Source: Methanomassiliicoccaceae archaeon UBA71
GTDB lineage: Archaea; Thermoplasmatota; Thermoplasmata; Methanomassiliicoccales; Methanomethylophilaceae
DNA length: 64,000 nt
Assembly: GCA_002504405.1 (NCBI GenBank)
Contig: DARO01000012.1
Span: 124,001 to 188,000 of the forward strand
Reading direction: 5' to 3'
Shown piece after piece: positions 1-9,405 of the stretch. How positions within the stretch are numbered: the stretch's first letter is position 1; every line of letters begins with the position of its first letter. Both the position numbers and the translations under genes were made by a program. The notes under the pieces were generated by a model that made no database searches, had not been told where the DNA came from, and saw only the letters and a list, made by a program, of their open reading frames with translations.

Positions 1-2
1 CG

Positions 3-800
3 TTCATAGAAGGGGCCCGCATAGAGATTGTCGAGATGCCGGATCCTACAGGCGAGGGGATGGTGGAGACTGTGTTCGACGGACCACTCGATGTACAGCT
101 GCAGAATTCCATAGAATATCTTAGAACCAATGTCATCAAGACAATGGTCTTAAAGAACAGCGAAAGCCCTCTGGCAGACAGGATACACAGCTACCCCCTG
201 ACTGCACTGGAGGAGATTGTCTCCAACGCCGTCTATCATAAGGACTACTCGGTCAACGAGCCGGTGACCATAAAGGTGAAGCCCGATAGGATTGAAGTCA
301 CCAGCATACCGGGTCCCGACAGGAGCATTTCTGACGAACGCATACGCAACTTTGACATGGCCTGTCCGAGATACAGGAACGCCCGCATAGGGGACCTTCT
401 GAAACATAGAGGGCTTGCAGAGAAGAGAGGAACGGGCATACCTACCATCCTGAGGTCACTGCGCATGAACGGTTCCCTGCCCCCTATTCTGGAAACAGAC
501 CCGGACCGCTCATACTTCAAGGTCACGGTTCTGATGAACGAATCGTTCAGAAAGAACTATTCCATGGCTAACATGGAGAGAGGGAAACGCAACGGCGATG
601 AGCTGCGGAGATGCATCCTCATCTCCCTCAGAGACAACGGCCCGATGTCTGTTAGAGAACTGGCAGACACCCTGGGATACTCCAGGAATGCCCAGAGCCT
701 CTACGCCGCCATAAGGTCTCTGGTGGATTCTGGAGATGTGGAGTACACGCTTCCGGACAAGATGAGCAGCAGAAACCAGAGGATCAGACTGAAGATATGA
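3..800 (+). CDS. HTH/ATPase-type putative transcriptional regulator (5' end outside window)
   Basis: The frame is open from base 3, so the gene starts before the window and only its C-terminal part is visible. The visible part begins in what looks like the end of an AlbA_2 (Schlafen-like) domain. It continues with a GHKL-type ATPase segment whose N-box reads EEIVSNAVYHKDY, with GTGI further on, as in the HATPase_c_4 domain of RecG-like regulators. The last ~65 residues form a winged helix (VRELADTLGYSRNAQ). Such proteins are annotated as ATP-binding transcriptional regulators, and many occur in mobile or defence contexts. The target is unknown. Family assignment is fairly secure; function is inference. 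Confidence 0.8.
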   Translation, partial: FIEGARIEIVEMPDPTGEGMVETVFDGPLDVQLQNSIEYLRTNVIKTMVLKNSESPLADRIHSYPLTALEEIVSNAVYHKDYSVNEPVTIKVKPDRIEVTSIPGPDRSISDERIRNFDMACPRYRNARIGDLLKHRGLAEKRGTGIPTILRSLRMNGSLPPILETDPDRSYFKVTVLMNESFRKNYSMANMERGKRNGDELRRCILISLRDNGPMSVRELADTLGYSRNAQSLYAAIRSLVDSGDVEYTLPDKMSSRNQRIRLKI

Positions 801-926
801 TTCGAGTGATCCCGAATGACTGGCTCGTTCGGAGGAATTCGTAACCGAGACCTCACAATACCGCCGACATCAGCAGACGGATGGAGAATGGAAATGGGGA
901 GGGACACCCCTCCCCGGGTTTCATGG

Positions 927-3023
927 TCACTCCTTGACCAGAGTGACCAGGGCGTCGACCGCCCAGCAGCCCTTGCCCTTGAGACCGACGATCACGGGGT
1001 TGATCTCCAGCTCGTGGATCTCGGGGTTCTCCTGGGCGATGAGGACGATCCTCTTGATGGTGTCCTTCATGGCCTCGATGTCGGCCTCGGGGAGTCCCCT
1101 GGCGCCGGACATCAGCTTGTACGCCTTGGTGGAGGTAATCATCCTGTCCAGCTGCTGCTCGGACATGGGTACGTGGGCCTGGGAGATCTCCCTCAGGATC
1201 TCCACGTAGATTCCTCCGAGCCCGAAGGAGACGACCGGCCCGAACTGCGCGTCGCGGATCATGGAGAGTATGACCTCCTGACCGGAGACCATCTGCTGGA
1301 TGGAGACTCCGACGATCTGCGCGTTGGGGACGGCCTTCGTGCACGAGTCCATGATCTTGGTGTAGGATGCCTTCGCGGCCTCCGCATCCTTGACCCCGAC
1401 GACGACTCCTCCGACATCGGTCTTGTGCTTGATGTCAGGGGAGACGATCTTCATGACCACCGGGTATCCGATCTTGTCGCAGGCGGCGGCAGCCTCCTCG
1501 GCGCTGTTGACCAGGGCCTCTCCGGGGGTGGGGACACCGTAGGCGGCGAAGATCTCCTTGCCCTCGGACTCCGTGAGCGAGTCCCTTCCCTCGGCCTTCG
1601 CCCTGTCGATGATGGCCTTGGTTGCCTCCCTGCCGGAGACGTCCGGGACCTTGAGGGCGTCGTGCTGCTCCTCGCAGGCCACGGTGTACCTCCTGAGGAT
1701 GGACAGCGCACGGACCGCCCTGTCGGGAGTGGGGTATGTGGGCATGCCGCCCTCCTTGAGGATCTTGTTGGCCTTGTCGCACTTGTATCCTCCTGCGAAG
1801 CAGCAGGTGGTGGGCACGGGTATCGTGTCCTTGATCTCGACGATGATCCTCGCGACGGCCTCCAGGTCGGCGGTGTCCAGCGGGGATCCCATGATGACCA
1901 GTCCGCCCACGTTGGGGTCCTTGGTCACTATGTCGATGACCTCCTTGAAGTACTCCGGCTTGGCGTCTCCGCGGACGTCGATTGGATTGGTGACACCGGC
2001 GACGGTGGGGACCCTCCTCCTAATCTCCGCGATGGTCTCGTCCGAGAACTTGACCGCGTTGATCATGGGGGCCTCGAAAGCGGCGTCCGCGGACATGACC
2101 CCGAGACCGCCGGCGTTGGTGATGATGGCGATACCGTCCTTCTTCATGGGGCTGCATCTGCTGAACACGGCGAGGGCATCGAACATCTCGTCGAGGTCCA
2201 TCGCCCTGTAGATGTTCAGCTTCTTGAATATCACATCGTTGACCGCGTCGGAACCTGCGAGCGATCCCGTGTGGGACGAGGCGGCCGCGGAACCTGCCTG
2301 GGTCCTTCCAGACTTGAACGCGACGATGGGCTTCTTCACCGGCATCTCCTGCACTGCCTTCACGAACTTCTCACCGTTGGAGATCCCCTCGAGGTACATG
2401 CCGATGACCTTGGTCTGGGGATCCTCGGATATGTCGTGGAGGATGTCCCCCTCGTCGATGTCAGCCTTGTTGCCGAAGGTGATGAAGTTGTCGATACCCA
2501 TGTTGTTGTTGATGGCCCAGTCGATGATGGACGACCCGACGGCCCCGGACTGGGAGAAGATGGAGATGTTGCCCTTCGGAGGGAGAAGGTGTGCGAACGT
2601 CGCGTTCACCCCGATGCCGGGGTTCATGATTCCGAAGCAGTTCGGACCGAGGAACCTGACGCCGTTCTCGGAGGCGACCTTCACGAGCTCCTTCTCGAGC
2701 TCTGCACCCTCGGGGGAGTCCTCTTTGAACCCCGCGGTGAGGATGGCGGCATACTTCACGCCGGCTGCCTTGAGCTTGGGCATCTCCGAAGCCACGTAGG
2801 GGGCCTTGACCGCGAACACGGCAAGGTCGATAGGCTCTCCGACGTCGGTGATGGACGGGTATGCCTTGCGTCCCATGATCTCCCCTCCCTTGGGGTTGAT
2901 GGGGTAGAGCTTGCCGGGGAAGCCTGCGTTGATCATGTTCATGGTGAGCATTCCGCCAAGCTTGGTCTCATCGTTGGATGCACCGATGATGGCGACTGAG
3001 GACGGATTGAGTAGTCCTTTCAT
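927..3023 (-). CDS. Acetate/acyl-CoA ligase (ADP-forming), fused alpha-beta
   Basis: Converts an acyl-CoA, ADP and phosphate to the free acid, CoA and ATP, the substrate-level phosphorylation step archaea use when fermenting acids. 698 residues is the usual length of the fused form. Residues 1-130 form a CoA-binding Rossmann domain (AIIGASNDE). The middle is succinyl-CoA-synthetase-like with the phosphohistidine at about His251 in SSHTGSLAG. From about residue 485 there is an ATP-grasp domain (PVVMKIVSPDIKHKTDVGGV). The start ATG is the first in frame and follows an AT-rich promoter region. Acyl chain specificity cannot be read from sequence. The gene stands alone, divergent from the regulator at the left edge. 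Confidence 0.93.
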   Translation of the reverse strand: MKGLLNPSSVAIIGASNDETKLGGMLTMNMINAGFPGKLYPINPKGGEIMGRKAYPSITDVGEPIDLAVFAVKAPYVASEMPKLKAAGVKYAAILTAGFKEDSPEGAELEKELVKVASENGVRFLGPNCFGIMNPGIGVNATFAHLLPPKGNISIFSQSGAVGSSIIDWAINNNMGIDNFITFGNKADIDEGDILHDISEDPQTKVIGMYLEGISNGEKFVKAVQEMPVKKPIVAFKSGRTQAGSAAASSHTGSLAGSDAVNDVIFKKLNIYRAMDLDEMFDALAVFSRCSPMKKDGIAIITNAGGLGVMSADAAFEAPMINAVKFSDETIAEIRRRVPTVAGVTNPIDVRGDAKPEYFKEVIDIVTKDPNVGGLVIMGSPLDTADLEAVARIIVEIKDTIPVPTTCCFAGGYKCDKANKILKEGGMPTYPTPDRAVRALSILRRYTVACEEQHDALKVPDVSGREATKAIIDRAKAEGRDSLTESEGKEIFAAYGVPTPGEALVNSAEEAAAACDKIGYPVVMKIVSPDIKHKTDVGGVVVGVKDAEAAKASYTKIMDSCTKAVPNAQIVGVSIQQMVSGQEVILSMIRDAQFGPVVSFGLGGIYVEILREISQAHVPMSEQQLDRMITSTKAYKLMSGARGLPEADIEAMKDTIKRIVLIAQENPEIHELEINPVIVGLKGKGCWAVDALVTLVKE

Positions 3024-3233
3024 AAGGCGTGGTATCCTCTTTCCTTTGATAAATCTTTGTACTAATTTCGTAGAAAATAATCATAATTCGTAGAGAAACT
3101 CATGATATTCGAAAAAAATAGAGGTTCAAAGCCACGAAATCAGTAAAAATACGACAATTGACTGAGTTTTTATCGTACAGATTGCACGTCCGACATGGTT
3201 TATACGTCGAATGACGAATGAGTTAACTGGAAC
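3024..3233. promoter_or_regulatory. AT-rich promoter region of the acyl-CoA ligase
   Basis: About 210 bases of low-GC DNA between the ligase start and the terminator of the next gene. It holds several TATA-like runs on the minus strand, the nearest (TTTATCAAAGG) about 25-35 bases upstream of the ligase ATG. No open frame of note is seen. Confidence 0.5.
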
Positions 3234-3253
3234 GGGGCCGGGACGCCGGCCCC
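3234..3253 (-). terminator. GC-rich hairpin after the hypothetical secreted protein gene
   Basis: An 8-bp perfect stem (GGGGCCGG / CCGGCCCC) with a 4-base loop lies about 20 bases past the stop of the minus-strand gene. It is not followed by a clear T tract, so it is a weak call. Confidence 0.4.
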
Positions 3254-3272
3254 GGCCCCATAGTTTCGCGGA

Positions 3273-3820
3273 TCAGGACTCCAGAAGGATTGATGACCCC
3301 CGGAGGTCCATGACATCGATGGATTCGAATCCGAACAACGAGAACTTCTGCACCGTACGGTAGAGAATGCCGTCGTCCTCGCCGATGTACACTGTGGTGT
3401 CGAGGTTGTTATATTTGCCGGAGTAGACCTTGCAGACCTTTGACCCGTTGATGGTATCAATCGTCTCGGTCCCCTTCTCTGAGAGCGACTGCTTCATCGA
3501 GGAACCTGTAAGAAGGCCGATGAAGTCGGACTCGGTCATCGTTTGGGTTTCGTTGACCACCCCGTCCTCGGTCGTTACGACGGTGAGGAGCCCGTCCGAA
3601 ATGGACTCTACTGTGAGACGCACGATGGACGTGGTAGTTACCCCGTCGTCGGTATCGGTGGACAGCTCCTCTATCCAATCGCCTACCACCAGATCCGTTC
3701 TCACCGGGGAATCCACGTCGCCGTTGTTGCCCCCGTCGTCGAGCATCTTGATGCCTACCACGAGGACCGCAGCACGCATACAACCGCAATGACCGCCAGT
3801 ATCAGAACCCTGTTGGACAT
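3273..3820 (-). CDS. Hypothetical membrane-anchored protein, apparent frameshift after the signal anchor
   Basis: I do not recognise the family. The ATG at 3820 opens a hydrophobic anchor, MSNRVLILAVIAVVCVL. At about 3770 the same helix continues one frame away as AVLVVGIKMLDD, followed by ~165 soluble residues rich in Thr, Ser and Asp (WIEELSTDTDDG, KVCKVYSGKYNNLDTTVYIGEDDG). Joining the frames requires one missing base. A TTTATAA box at 3843-3849 sits ~25 bases before ATG 3820, which supports that start and a leaderless transcript. Without the frameshift the gene would have to start at ATG 3779 with a truncated anchor. It is either a broken gene or a sequence error; the C-terminal part reads as a lipid- or surface-facing beta-rich domain. 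Confidence 0.6.
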
Positions 3821-3842
3821 GCATTCCGAATCCACCTGAGGC

Positions 3843-3849
3843 TTTATAA
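3843..3849 (-). promoter_or_regulatory. TATA box
   Basis: TTATAAA on the minus strand, about 25 bases upstream of the ATG at 3820, the spacing expected for a leaderless archaeal transcript. Confidence 0.5.
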
Positions 3850-3872
3850 CCGGAGGCGGTGGACGCGGGCAT

Positions 3873-4169
3873 CGGCGATGCCTCCCTGCAGGATGCCTGA
3901 TTTAAATGATGAGGCCCATTAGGGACTGCCGAGCCGGCGTAGGGGCGCGATCCATGAACGCCATGTGCACGGAGCGGCGCACAGCGATCCGGCCCCCATT
4001 CTTTGGGGCACCTGCAGGAGCCGCCGACGCGTCGTCGGAGCCATGACTGGAGGACAACACCGGGTCCGACACATACCCCCTGCGTAAGTCAGTGCCCCGA
4101 GGCCGGCGTCATCGTCGGACGGTGACAGGGCGTGTTAGCGCACGGGGGACACCCCCCTCATGTGCGATT
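3873..4169. other. GC-rich intergenic stretch, no gene seen
   Basis: About 300 bases between two minus-strand genes. I see no convincing ribosome-binding site with an open frame, no tRNA fold and no direct repeat. A TTTAAATG at about 3901 could be a minor promoter element. Confidence 0.4.
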
Positions 4170-4847
4170 TCAGATGTGCATCCCCATCCGCCTGAGGTCG
4201 GCCTCGATCCTTGACCTGTCCGGGAACCGGGACAGTATCTCGTCATACTCCTTCCCCCTGCGGTTCCCGTGGGCTGTGAAGCCCATGCCGACATGGGCCA
4301 CCTGCGAATACAGGCTGTAGTCCATCAGATCGTCTGGCACGTCGATGCTGTCCAGGACGTCCGACATGGCGACAACCTTCATCAGAATGCTGGACTTCCC
4401 GACCGTCCCCGGCTTGCTCTTGACCGCCCACCCCAGGAACAGATCCGGATCCCTCTCCACCAGCCCGGCGGAGACGAGCCTGTCGTACGACTCCATCAGA
4501 TCCCTCTCGTCCCCCTGGGACGACCTGCTGAGCCCCCTGTACCTGCGGATGAACATAGGCTGCTTGGAACGGACGAAATCGTCCGAGGTAAGCCATCCGC
4601 AGACCTCGTCGGAGTACTCGGTGTCCCTCTCCCCCTTGATTTTTGCAAAGAGAGTGTCGGCGAGAGACGTTATCACCTCGTCTGGCGCATCGGAGAGGTA
4701 GTCGCTCACCTCGAACGACGCCCACCTGTATGTGCGGGACCACCTGATCTTGAAGTCCCTGAATGCGGCGAACTCCGCCGTGATGTCATCATACCCGTAC
4801 CTGCTGCCCACGGCCCTGAACAGGGCTGTCAAGGTCTTGTTGTCCAT
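4170..4847 (-). CDS. Conserved hypothetical protein, possible degenerate metallopeptidase-like fold
   Basis: 225 residues, no signal peptide or membrane segment. The central block WSRTYRWASFEVSDYLSDAPDEV...LADTLFAKI and the tail HVGMGFTAHGNRRGKEYDEIL recall the SprT/YgjP-type minimal metalloproteases, in which a short helical domain is followed by HExxH and a later metal ligand. No HExxH is present here, so if related the protein has lost or altered the active site. The start at 4847 is chosen because AGGAGATG precedes it by 8-9 bases; an ATG 21 bases upstream lacks such a site. The gene is single and flanked by unrelated genes. Confidence 0.55.
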   Translation of the reverse strand: MDNKTLTALFRAVGSRYGYDDITAEFAAFRDFKIRWSRTYRWASFEVSDYLSDAPDEVITSLADTLFAKIKGERDTEYSDEVCGWLTSDDFVRSKQPMFIRRYRGLSRSSQGDERDLMESYDRLVSAGLVERDPDLFLGWAVKSKPGTVGKSSILMKVVAMSDVLDSIDVPDDLMDYSLYSQVAHVGMGFTAHGNRRGKEYDEILSRFPDRSRIEADLRRMGMHI

Positions 4848-4971
4848 AGCTGGCATCTCCTGCGGCATCGCCGCTGGATGGTGTTTCGGCTCAGGCTATG
4901 ATAAATCGGGCATCGTGCCCGTACGTTGCATCCCCCGTCACTTTTAAGGCGACGTCAGAACATCCACGGGC

Positions 4972-5355
4972 ATGGAAGAGGATCCCGAACAGAGGAGGAT
5001 AACCGACAAGATCATCTCCAGGGTGAAGGAGGAGTACGGCTTCGTACCTGTGGTCAACCAGGTCCTCAGCGTCCGCCCGGACCTGTTCATACCCATGGCG
5101 AACGTGGGCAAGAGCATCATGGAGGCACCGGGGGACATGGACCCCAAATCGAGGCGCCTGTGCGCAGTCGCAGCGGCCACGGCCCTCGGAGGGGAGCACT
5201 GCATCGGAGTCCAGACAAAGCTGGCAAGAGAGGCGGGGGCAACGAAGGACGAAATCCTGGAAGCCATGACAATCGGCTCCTACATGGCGATGACCCGTGC
5301 CCAGTCATACGCTTACCGCAAGTACGCTCAGGAGTTCGACATGGAGCTCGAGTAA
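4972..5355 (+). CDS. Carboxymuconolactone decarboxylase / AhpD-like protein
   Basis: 127 residues, typical length for the CMD family of all-alpha proteins, many of which act as alkylhydroperoxidases or thiol-redox partners. The signature region reads ALGGEHCIGVQTKLAREAGATKDEILEA. The AhpD redox pair is CxxC, but here the first position is Glu-His and only the second Cys (HCIG) remains, so a classic CxxC disulfide cannot form. A TTTTAAGG box lies ~30 bases before the ATG. A small IscA-like gene follows in the same direction 40 bases later. Confidence 0.85.
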   Translation: MEEDPEQRRITDKIISRVKEEYGFVPVVNQVLSVRPDLFIPMANVGKSIMEAPGDMDPKSRRLCAVAAATALGGEHCIGVQTKLAREAGATKDEILEAMTIGSYMAMTRAQSYAYRKYAQEFDMELE

Positions 5356-5396
5356 ACATTGTTAAATACAGTGAATCATAATCATGGGCGATTAAA

Positions 5397-5723
5397 ATGG
5401 TACAGATTTCGACCGACGCTGAGAAGTTCATCAACGACCTACTGGAGAAGAACCAGAAGGTCGGATACGGCATCAAGATCTACCTCTCCGGCTTCGCATG
5501 CTCCGGGCCCCAGTTCGGCATGTCCTTCCAGGAGAAGGCCGCCGAAGGGGAGAACGTGGACAAGTCCGCCAACGGGTTCGACATGTTCTACGACGACGAG
5601 ACCAAGAAGGAGCTGGAGGAGTGCGTCATCGAGTTCATCGACGACCCCAACTTCGGGACCGGCCTCACCATCAGGAACCCCAACTTCAACGGCTGCGCCT
5701 CCTGCGGCGGCGGATGCCACTAA
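5397..5723 (+). CDS. IscA/HesB-like iron-sulfur accessory protein
   Basis: 108 residues with the HesB fold pattern: an early GYGIKIYLSGFACSGPQFGMSF (first conserved Cys in CSGP) and a C-terminal GCASCGGGCH carrying the clustered cysteines. A-type proteins bind and transfer Fe-S clusters or iron. The central AEGENVDKSANGFDMFYDDETKKEL matches the archaeal HesB-like branch related to HesB-type selenoproteins, here with Cys. TTAAATA at about 5362 is a plausible TATA element. Physiological client unknown; sufBC lies far away at 45.5 kb. Confidence 0.82.
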   Translation: MVQISTDAEKFINDLLEKNQKVGYGIKIYLSGFACSGPQFGMSFQEKAAEGENVDKSANGFDMFYDDETKKELEECVIEFIDDPNFGTGLTIRNPNFNGCASCGGGCH

Positions 5724-5795
5724 ACCAGGACTGGGGGCCGCGCCCCCTTCCGACTTCCCATCGTTTTATACGCGCAACCCAATCACCCGAGGAAC

Positions 5796-7352
5796 ATGTC
5801 CTACGTATCCCACCCCCTCATCGTCCCCGGAAGAGTGGAGGAGCGCAGGTACCAGACCGCCATGGTCCAGGGGTGCCTGGGCGCAAACAGCCTCCTCATC
5901 CTGCCTACGGGCCTGGGGAAGACGGTTGTGGCGGTACGCGTCGCGGCCGAGTACCTGGGGACCGGCAAGGTTCTGGTACTGGCCCCAACGAAGCCCCTCG
6001 TCGACCAGCATGTGAAGACTTTCTCGGACCTCATGGATGGGGTCAGAGTGGGCGTCATGAACGGCAACATGAAGCCGGAGACCCGCGGGGACATCCTGTC
6101 CGGGAACGACATAGTCGTGTCCACCCCCCAGTGCGTGGCCAACGACCTGGAGGCGGGGAGGTACGTGCTCGACGGGGTCTCCCTGATAATCTATGACGAG
6201 GCCCACAGGGCAGTTGGCGGATACGCCTACGTCTCCGTCTCAGGCCACTGCCCCAAGGGGACCAGGTGCATCGGCATGACCGCATCCCCGGGCAGCGACG
6301 CCTCCAGGATCGAGGAGGTGTGCAGGAACCTCCGCCTCCGCCGCATAGACATCCGCTCGGACGACGACCCCGACGTCTCCCCGTACATCCACGACACGTA
6401 CGTCCGGAGGGTGGAGGTCTCCATCCCGCAGGACCTGCAGGACGTCGTCGCCCTTCTGAGGTCCATGCTGGACCACTACTCGGACGAGATGCGCAGCCTC
6501 GGCGTCATCCCCAGGGACCGCCATGTGTCGACGACCTACCTCCTGACGGTGTCCCAGAGCCTCCAGAGGAGGCTGGCACGTGGGGAGAAGACCGCCATCG
6601 TGTACAGGGGCCTGGCACTCCACTCCATGTGCATCAAGATACTCCACGCCATAGGCCTGGCCGAGACCCAGGGGATGACCCCCCTGAGGATCTACCTCGG
6701 GAAGATCGAGGCTGAGGCGGAACAGAGGGAGGGGGGCAGGAGTGCCAGGGAGCTGGTCAAGCGCCCCGAGTACGTCGGCATCCGCAACATCGTCGACAGA
6801 TCCAACGTGGAGCACCCCAAGGTGTCCAGGGTCATGTCCCTGATAAGCGGGGTCCTTGGCTCCAACCCCGGATCGAAGATCATAGTTTTCGCCCAGTACC
6901 GGGACACGTGCGAGATGCTGACCTCCAAGATATCGTCCGTCCAGGGGGCGAGGGCGGCGATGCTGGTCGGACAGTCCAGGGGAGGGCTCAGGCAGAAGGA
7001 GCAGATAGCGATCCTGGACGGGTTCAGGTCCGGAGACTTCAACGTCATAGTGTCCACGTCTGTGGGGGAGGAGGGACTGGACGTTTCCAGCACGGACGCC
7101 GTAATATTCTACGAGCCGGTCCCGTCGGAGATCCGCACCATCCAGAGGCGCGGACGCACGGGGAGGAAGAACGACGGGGAGGTCTACGTGCTGGTGGCCG
7201 TCGGGACTTTGGACGAGGTCCTCGAGAGGACCAGCTCCGAGAAGGAGAGGGCGATGAGGGCCAGGCTCGAGAGGCTGAGCGAGGAGCTCAGCCGCGGGTC
7301 CTCGCCCCTTTCGGGGATCAGCCAGACCCGCCTCGACGGCTTCGACGGATAA
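5796..7352 (+). CDS. hef: Hef-like SF2 helicase (FANCM/Hef family) without nuclease domain
   Basis: DNA helicase of the archaeal Hef/FANCM family, which remodels stalled forks. 518 residues cover only the helicase half: Walker A PTGLGKT at 37-43, DEAH at 134-137, a long alpha-helical insertion around 200-340, and motif VI QRRGRTGRK near 450. The XPF nuclease and helix-hairpin-helix part found in long Hef proteins is absent, and the protein ends about 35 residues after motif VI with a PIP-like tail (SQTRLDGFDG). TTTATA at 5764 fits a start at the ATG 5796. A DNA ligase follows 31 bases downstream, so a shared repair operon is likely. Confidence 0.9.
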   Translation: MSYVSHPLIVPGRVEERRYQTAMVQGCLGANSLLILPTGLGKTVVAVRVAAEYLGTGKVLVLAPTKPLVDQHVKTFSDLMDGVRVGVMNGNMKPETRGDILSGNDIVVSTPQCVANDLEAGRYVLDGVSLIIYDEAHRAVGGYAYVSVSGHCPKGTRCIGMTASPGSDASRIEEVCRNLRLRRIDIRSDDDPDVSPYIHDTYVRRVEVSIPQDLQDVVALLRSMLDHYSDEMRSLGVIPRDRHVSTTYLLTVSQSLQRRLARGEKTAIVYRGLALHSMCIKILHAIGLAETQGMTPLRIYLGKIEAEAEQREGGRSARELVKRPEYVGIRNIVDRSNVEHPKVSRVMSLISGVLGSNPGSKIIVFAQYRDTCEMLTSKISSVQGARAAMLVGQSRGGLRQKEQIAILDGFRSGDFNVIVSTSVGEEGLDVSSTDAVIFYEPVPSEIRTIQRRGRTGRKNDGEVYVLVAVGTLDEVLERTSSEKERAMRARLERLSEELSRGSSPLSGISQTRLDGFDG

Positions 7353-7383
7353 CCCTTATTAGAAACACGGCCATTGGCGGGAC

Positions 7384-9150
7384 ATGCTTTACTCTGACCT
7401 GGCGGAGACCTTCGACAGACTCGAATCCACGGGCAGCCGCCTCGAGATGACGGCCATCCTCGCCGAGTTCTTCAAGAGAGCGGACAAGAAGGAGCTCAGA
7501 CGCATCGTATACCTGAGCCAGGGGAAGCTCCATCCGGACTTCGTCCCGGGCGTGCTCGGGATGGCCGACAGGCTCGTCGTGAAGGCCATAGCCAAGGCCT
7601 CCGGGCACCCCGAGGACGTTGCCGAGAAGATGGTTGTGGAGACCGGCGACCCGGGGCAGGTCGCGGAGGCGCTGATATCCAGGAAGAAGCAGATGGCGCT
7701 GTTCTCCGAGGACCTGACCGTCGACAGGGTGGTCAGGCAGCTCACGGAGATCGAGAACGCGGACGGCAAGGACTCCCAGGACAGGAAGCAGAAGACTCTC
7801 GCCAGCCTCCTGCACGACTCGGGGCCGCTCGAGGCCAGGTACCTCTGCAGGACCGTGACAGGGAGGATGAGGGTCGGCGCCGCCGACATGACGATACTCG
7901 ACGCCCTCGCGGAGGCGTTCGCCACTAAGGAGGACCGCCCCGCCATCGAGAGGGCGTTCAACGTTACCTGCGACATAGGCCTGGTGGCGGAGACGATCGC
8001 CGAGGGGGGAATGGACGCGGTGCGCGGGATCTCCGTCTCGGTCGGCAGCCCGGTGAAGGTCATGCTCGCAGAGAGGCTGCCCTCGATAGGCGAGATCATG
8101 GAGAGGATGGGCGGCCGGTGCGCCATGGAGTTCAAGTACGATGGCATCAGGGTCCAGGCCCACATAGGCAGGGAATCCGTCAAGCTCTACTCCAGGCGGC
8201 TGGAGGACCTGACATCCAACTTCCCGGACATCGCCGAATCCCTCAGGGAGCGCTGCAAGTACGGGGAGGCCATCATAGAGGGGGAGTGCGTCGCGGTGGA
8301 TCCCGAGACCGGCAACATGCTCCCGTTCCAGAACGTCACCCACCGCCGCAAGAAGCACGGCATGGACGAGGCCGTGAGGGACGTCCCGGTCCGCATATTC
8401 ATGTTCGACCTGCTGTTCGCCGACGGGACCGACCGCACCCACGACCCCTACGAGTCCCGCAGGGGCTCCCTGGAATCCGGGTTCGAGATCGGGGGACAGG
8501 TGCAGATGACCACGATGAGGGTGGTGGAGAGCCGCGAGGAGGGGGAGGAGTTCTTCGCGAACGCACTGGCGGCGAGGTGCGAGGGGATAATGGCGAAGTC
8601 CCTGGCCGAGGACTCCGTGTACCGCGCAGGGTCCAGGGGCTTCCTTTGGATCAAGTACAAGAAGGACTACCAGCAGGCGCTCACGGACTCCTTCGACCTG
8701 ACGGTCGTGGGGGCGTTCTACGGCATGGGCAAGAGGGCTGGCAGGTACGGCGCGCTGCTCATGGCCGCCTACGACCAGGAGACCGGGAGGTTCGAGACCG
8801 TGTGCAAGCTCGGGACGGGCTTCGACGACGCCTTCCTGGACGGGATGCCCTCGCTCCTGGACGGCAGCCTCAGCGAGACGAGGCCCCCGTCGGTGGACGC
8901 CGAGATGGTTCCCGACGTGTGGTTCGAGCCCGCCGTCGTACTGGAGGTCGTCGCGGCCGAGATAACGCTCAGCCCCATACACACCGCGGCGATGGACGTC
9001 CTGAAGCCGGGGTCCGGCCTTGGGATAAGGTTCCCCAGGTTCACCGGGAGGGTCAGGGACGACAAGTCCCCGGAGCAGTGCACCACCGTGTCCGAGATAG
9101 TGGAGATGTACGGCATGCAGGCCCATGATTCCGACGGCCTGTCCGAATGA
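7384..9150 (+). CDS. lig: ATP-dependent DNA ligase
   Basis: Seals nicks in DNA during replication and repair. 588 residues is normal for the archaeal enzyme. An N-terminal alpha-helical DNA-binding domain (1-230) is followed by the adenylation domain with catalytic Lys251 in motif KYDGIR. Motif IIIa region FMFDLLFADG, motif IV EGIMAKSL and motif V WIKYKKDY follow, then an OB-fold with VVLEVVAAEITLS. All key residues are present. It lies 31 bases after hef in the same direction, and the pair is probably co-transcribed. Confidence 0.96.
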   Translation: MLYSDLAETFDRLESTGSRLEMTAILAEFFKRADKKELRRIVYLSQGKLHPDFVPGVLGMADRLVVKAIAKASGHPEDVAEKMVVETGDPGQVAEALISRKKQMALFSEDLTVDRVVRQLTEIENADGKDSQDRKQKTLASLLHDSGPLEARYLCRTVTGRMRVGAADMTILDALAEAFATKEDRPAIERAFNVTCDIGLVAETIAEGGMDAVRGISVSVGSPVKVMLAERLPSIGEIMERMGGRCAMEFKYDGIRVQAHIGRESVKLYSRRLEDLTSNFPDIAESLRERCKYGEAIIEGECVAVDPETGNMLPFQNVTHRRKKHGMDEAVRDVPVRIFMFDLLFADGTDRTHDPYESRRGSLESGFEIGGQVQMTTMRVVESREEGEEFFANALAARCEGIMAKSLAEDSVYRAGSRGFLWIKYKKDYQQALTDSFDLTVVGAFYGMGKRAGRYGALLMAAYDQETGRFETVCKLGTGFDDAFLDGMPSLLDGSLSETRPPSVDAEMVPDVWFEPAVVLEVVAAEITLSPIHTAAMDVLKPGSGLGIRFPRFTGRVRDDKSPEQCTTVSEIVEMYGMQAHDSDGLSE

Positions 9151-9270
9151 CGACATTGCCCGAACCGGGAGTCGGGGATGCTGGCCGTATCCGATGACAC
9201 CAGGGTTCAGGTCGTACTACCTTCGACCGTGGGATGTCATATGTTTATATATGAGGAGGATTCATCGAGG

Positions 9271-9405
9271 ATGTCGGAGGATGATGGAATGAACACTCTA
9301 AACGAGCACCCCTCTGGAGCAGGAATCGGCAGCGCGTCCATCGTGTCGGCGGATTCCGTTGTGAAAGAGGAGGAGCACTACGTCTGGGACGGGAGCGGGG
9401 ATTGA
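9271..9405 (+). CDS. Possible small acidic protein (44 aa)
   Basis: Between lig and rpoL a short frame reads MSEDDGMNTLNEHP and ends EEEHYVWDGSGD. TTTATATA at 9243-9250 is a strong TATA box placed about 25 bases before the ATG at 9271, and an ATG at 9241 in the same frame lies inside the box. After the stop, GGAGC and GCTCC form a short stem followed by a T run at 9419. No family is recognised. The promoter and terminator make a real transcript plausible; the coding call is weak. Confidence 0.35.
   Translation: MSEDDGMNTLNEHPSGAGIGSASIVSADSVVKEEEHYVWDGSGD

Noticed and set aside
816..2999. A 727-codon open frame on the plus strand, opposite the acyl-CoA ligase.
   Set aside because: It is the complement of a GC-rich gene with strong domain matches; its Asp/Gly/Leu-rich product has no recognisable domain.
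7318..9156. A 612-codon minus-strand open frame opposite the DNA ligase.
   Set aside because: The ligase on the plus strand has all catalytic motifs; the antisense product is low complexity.
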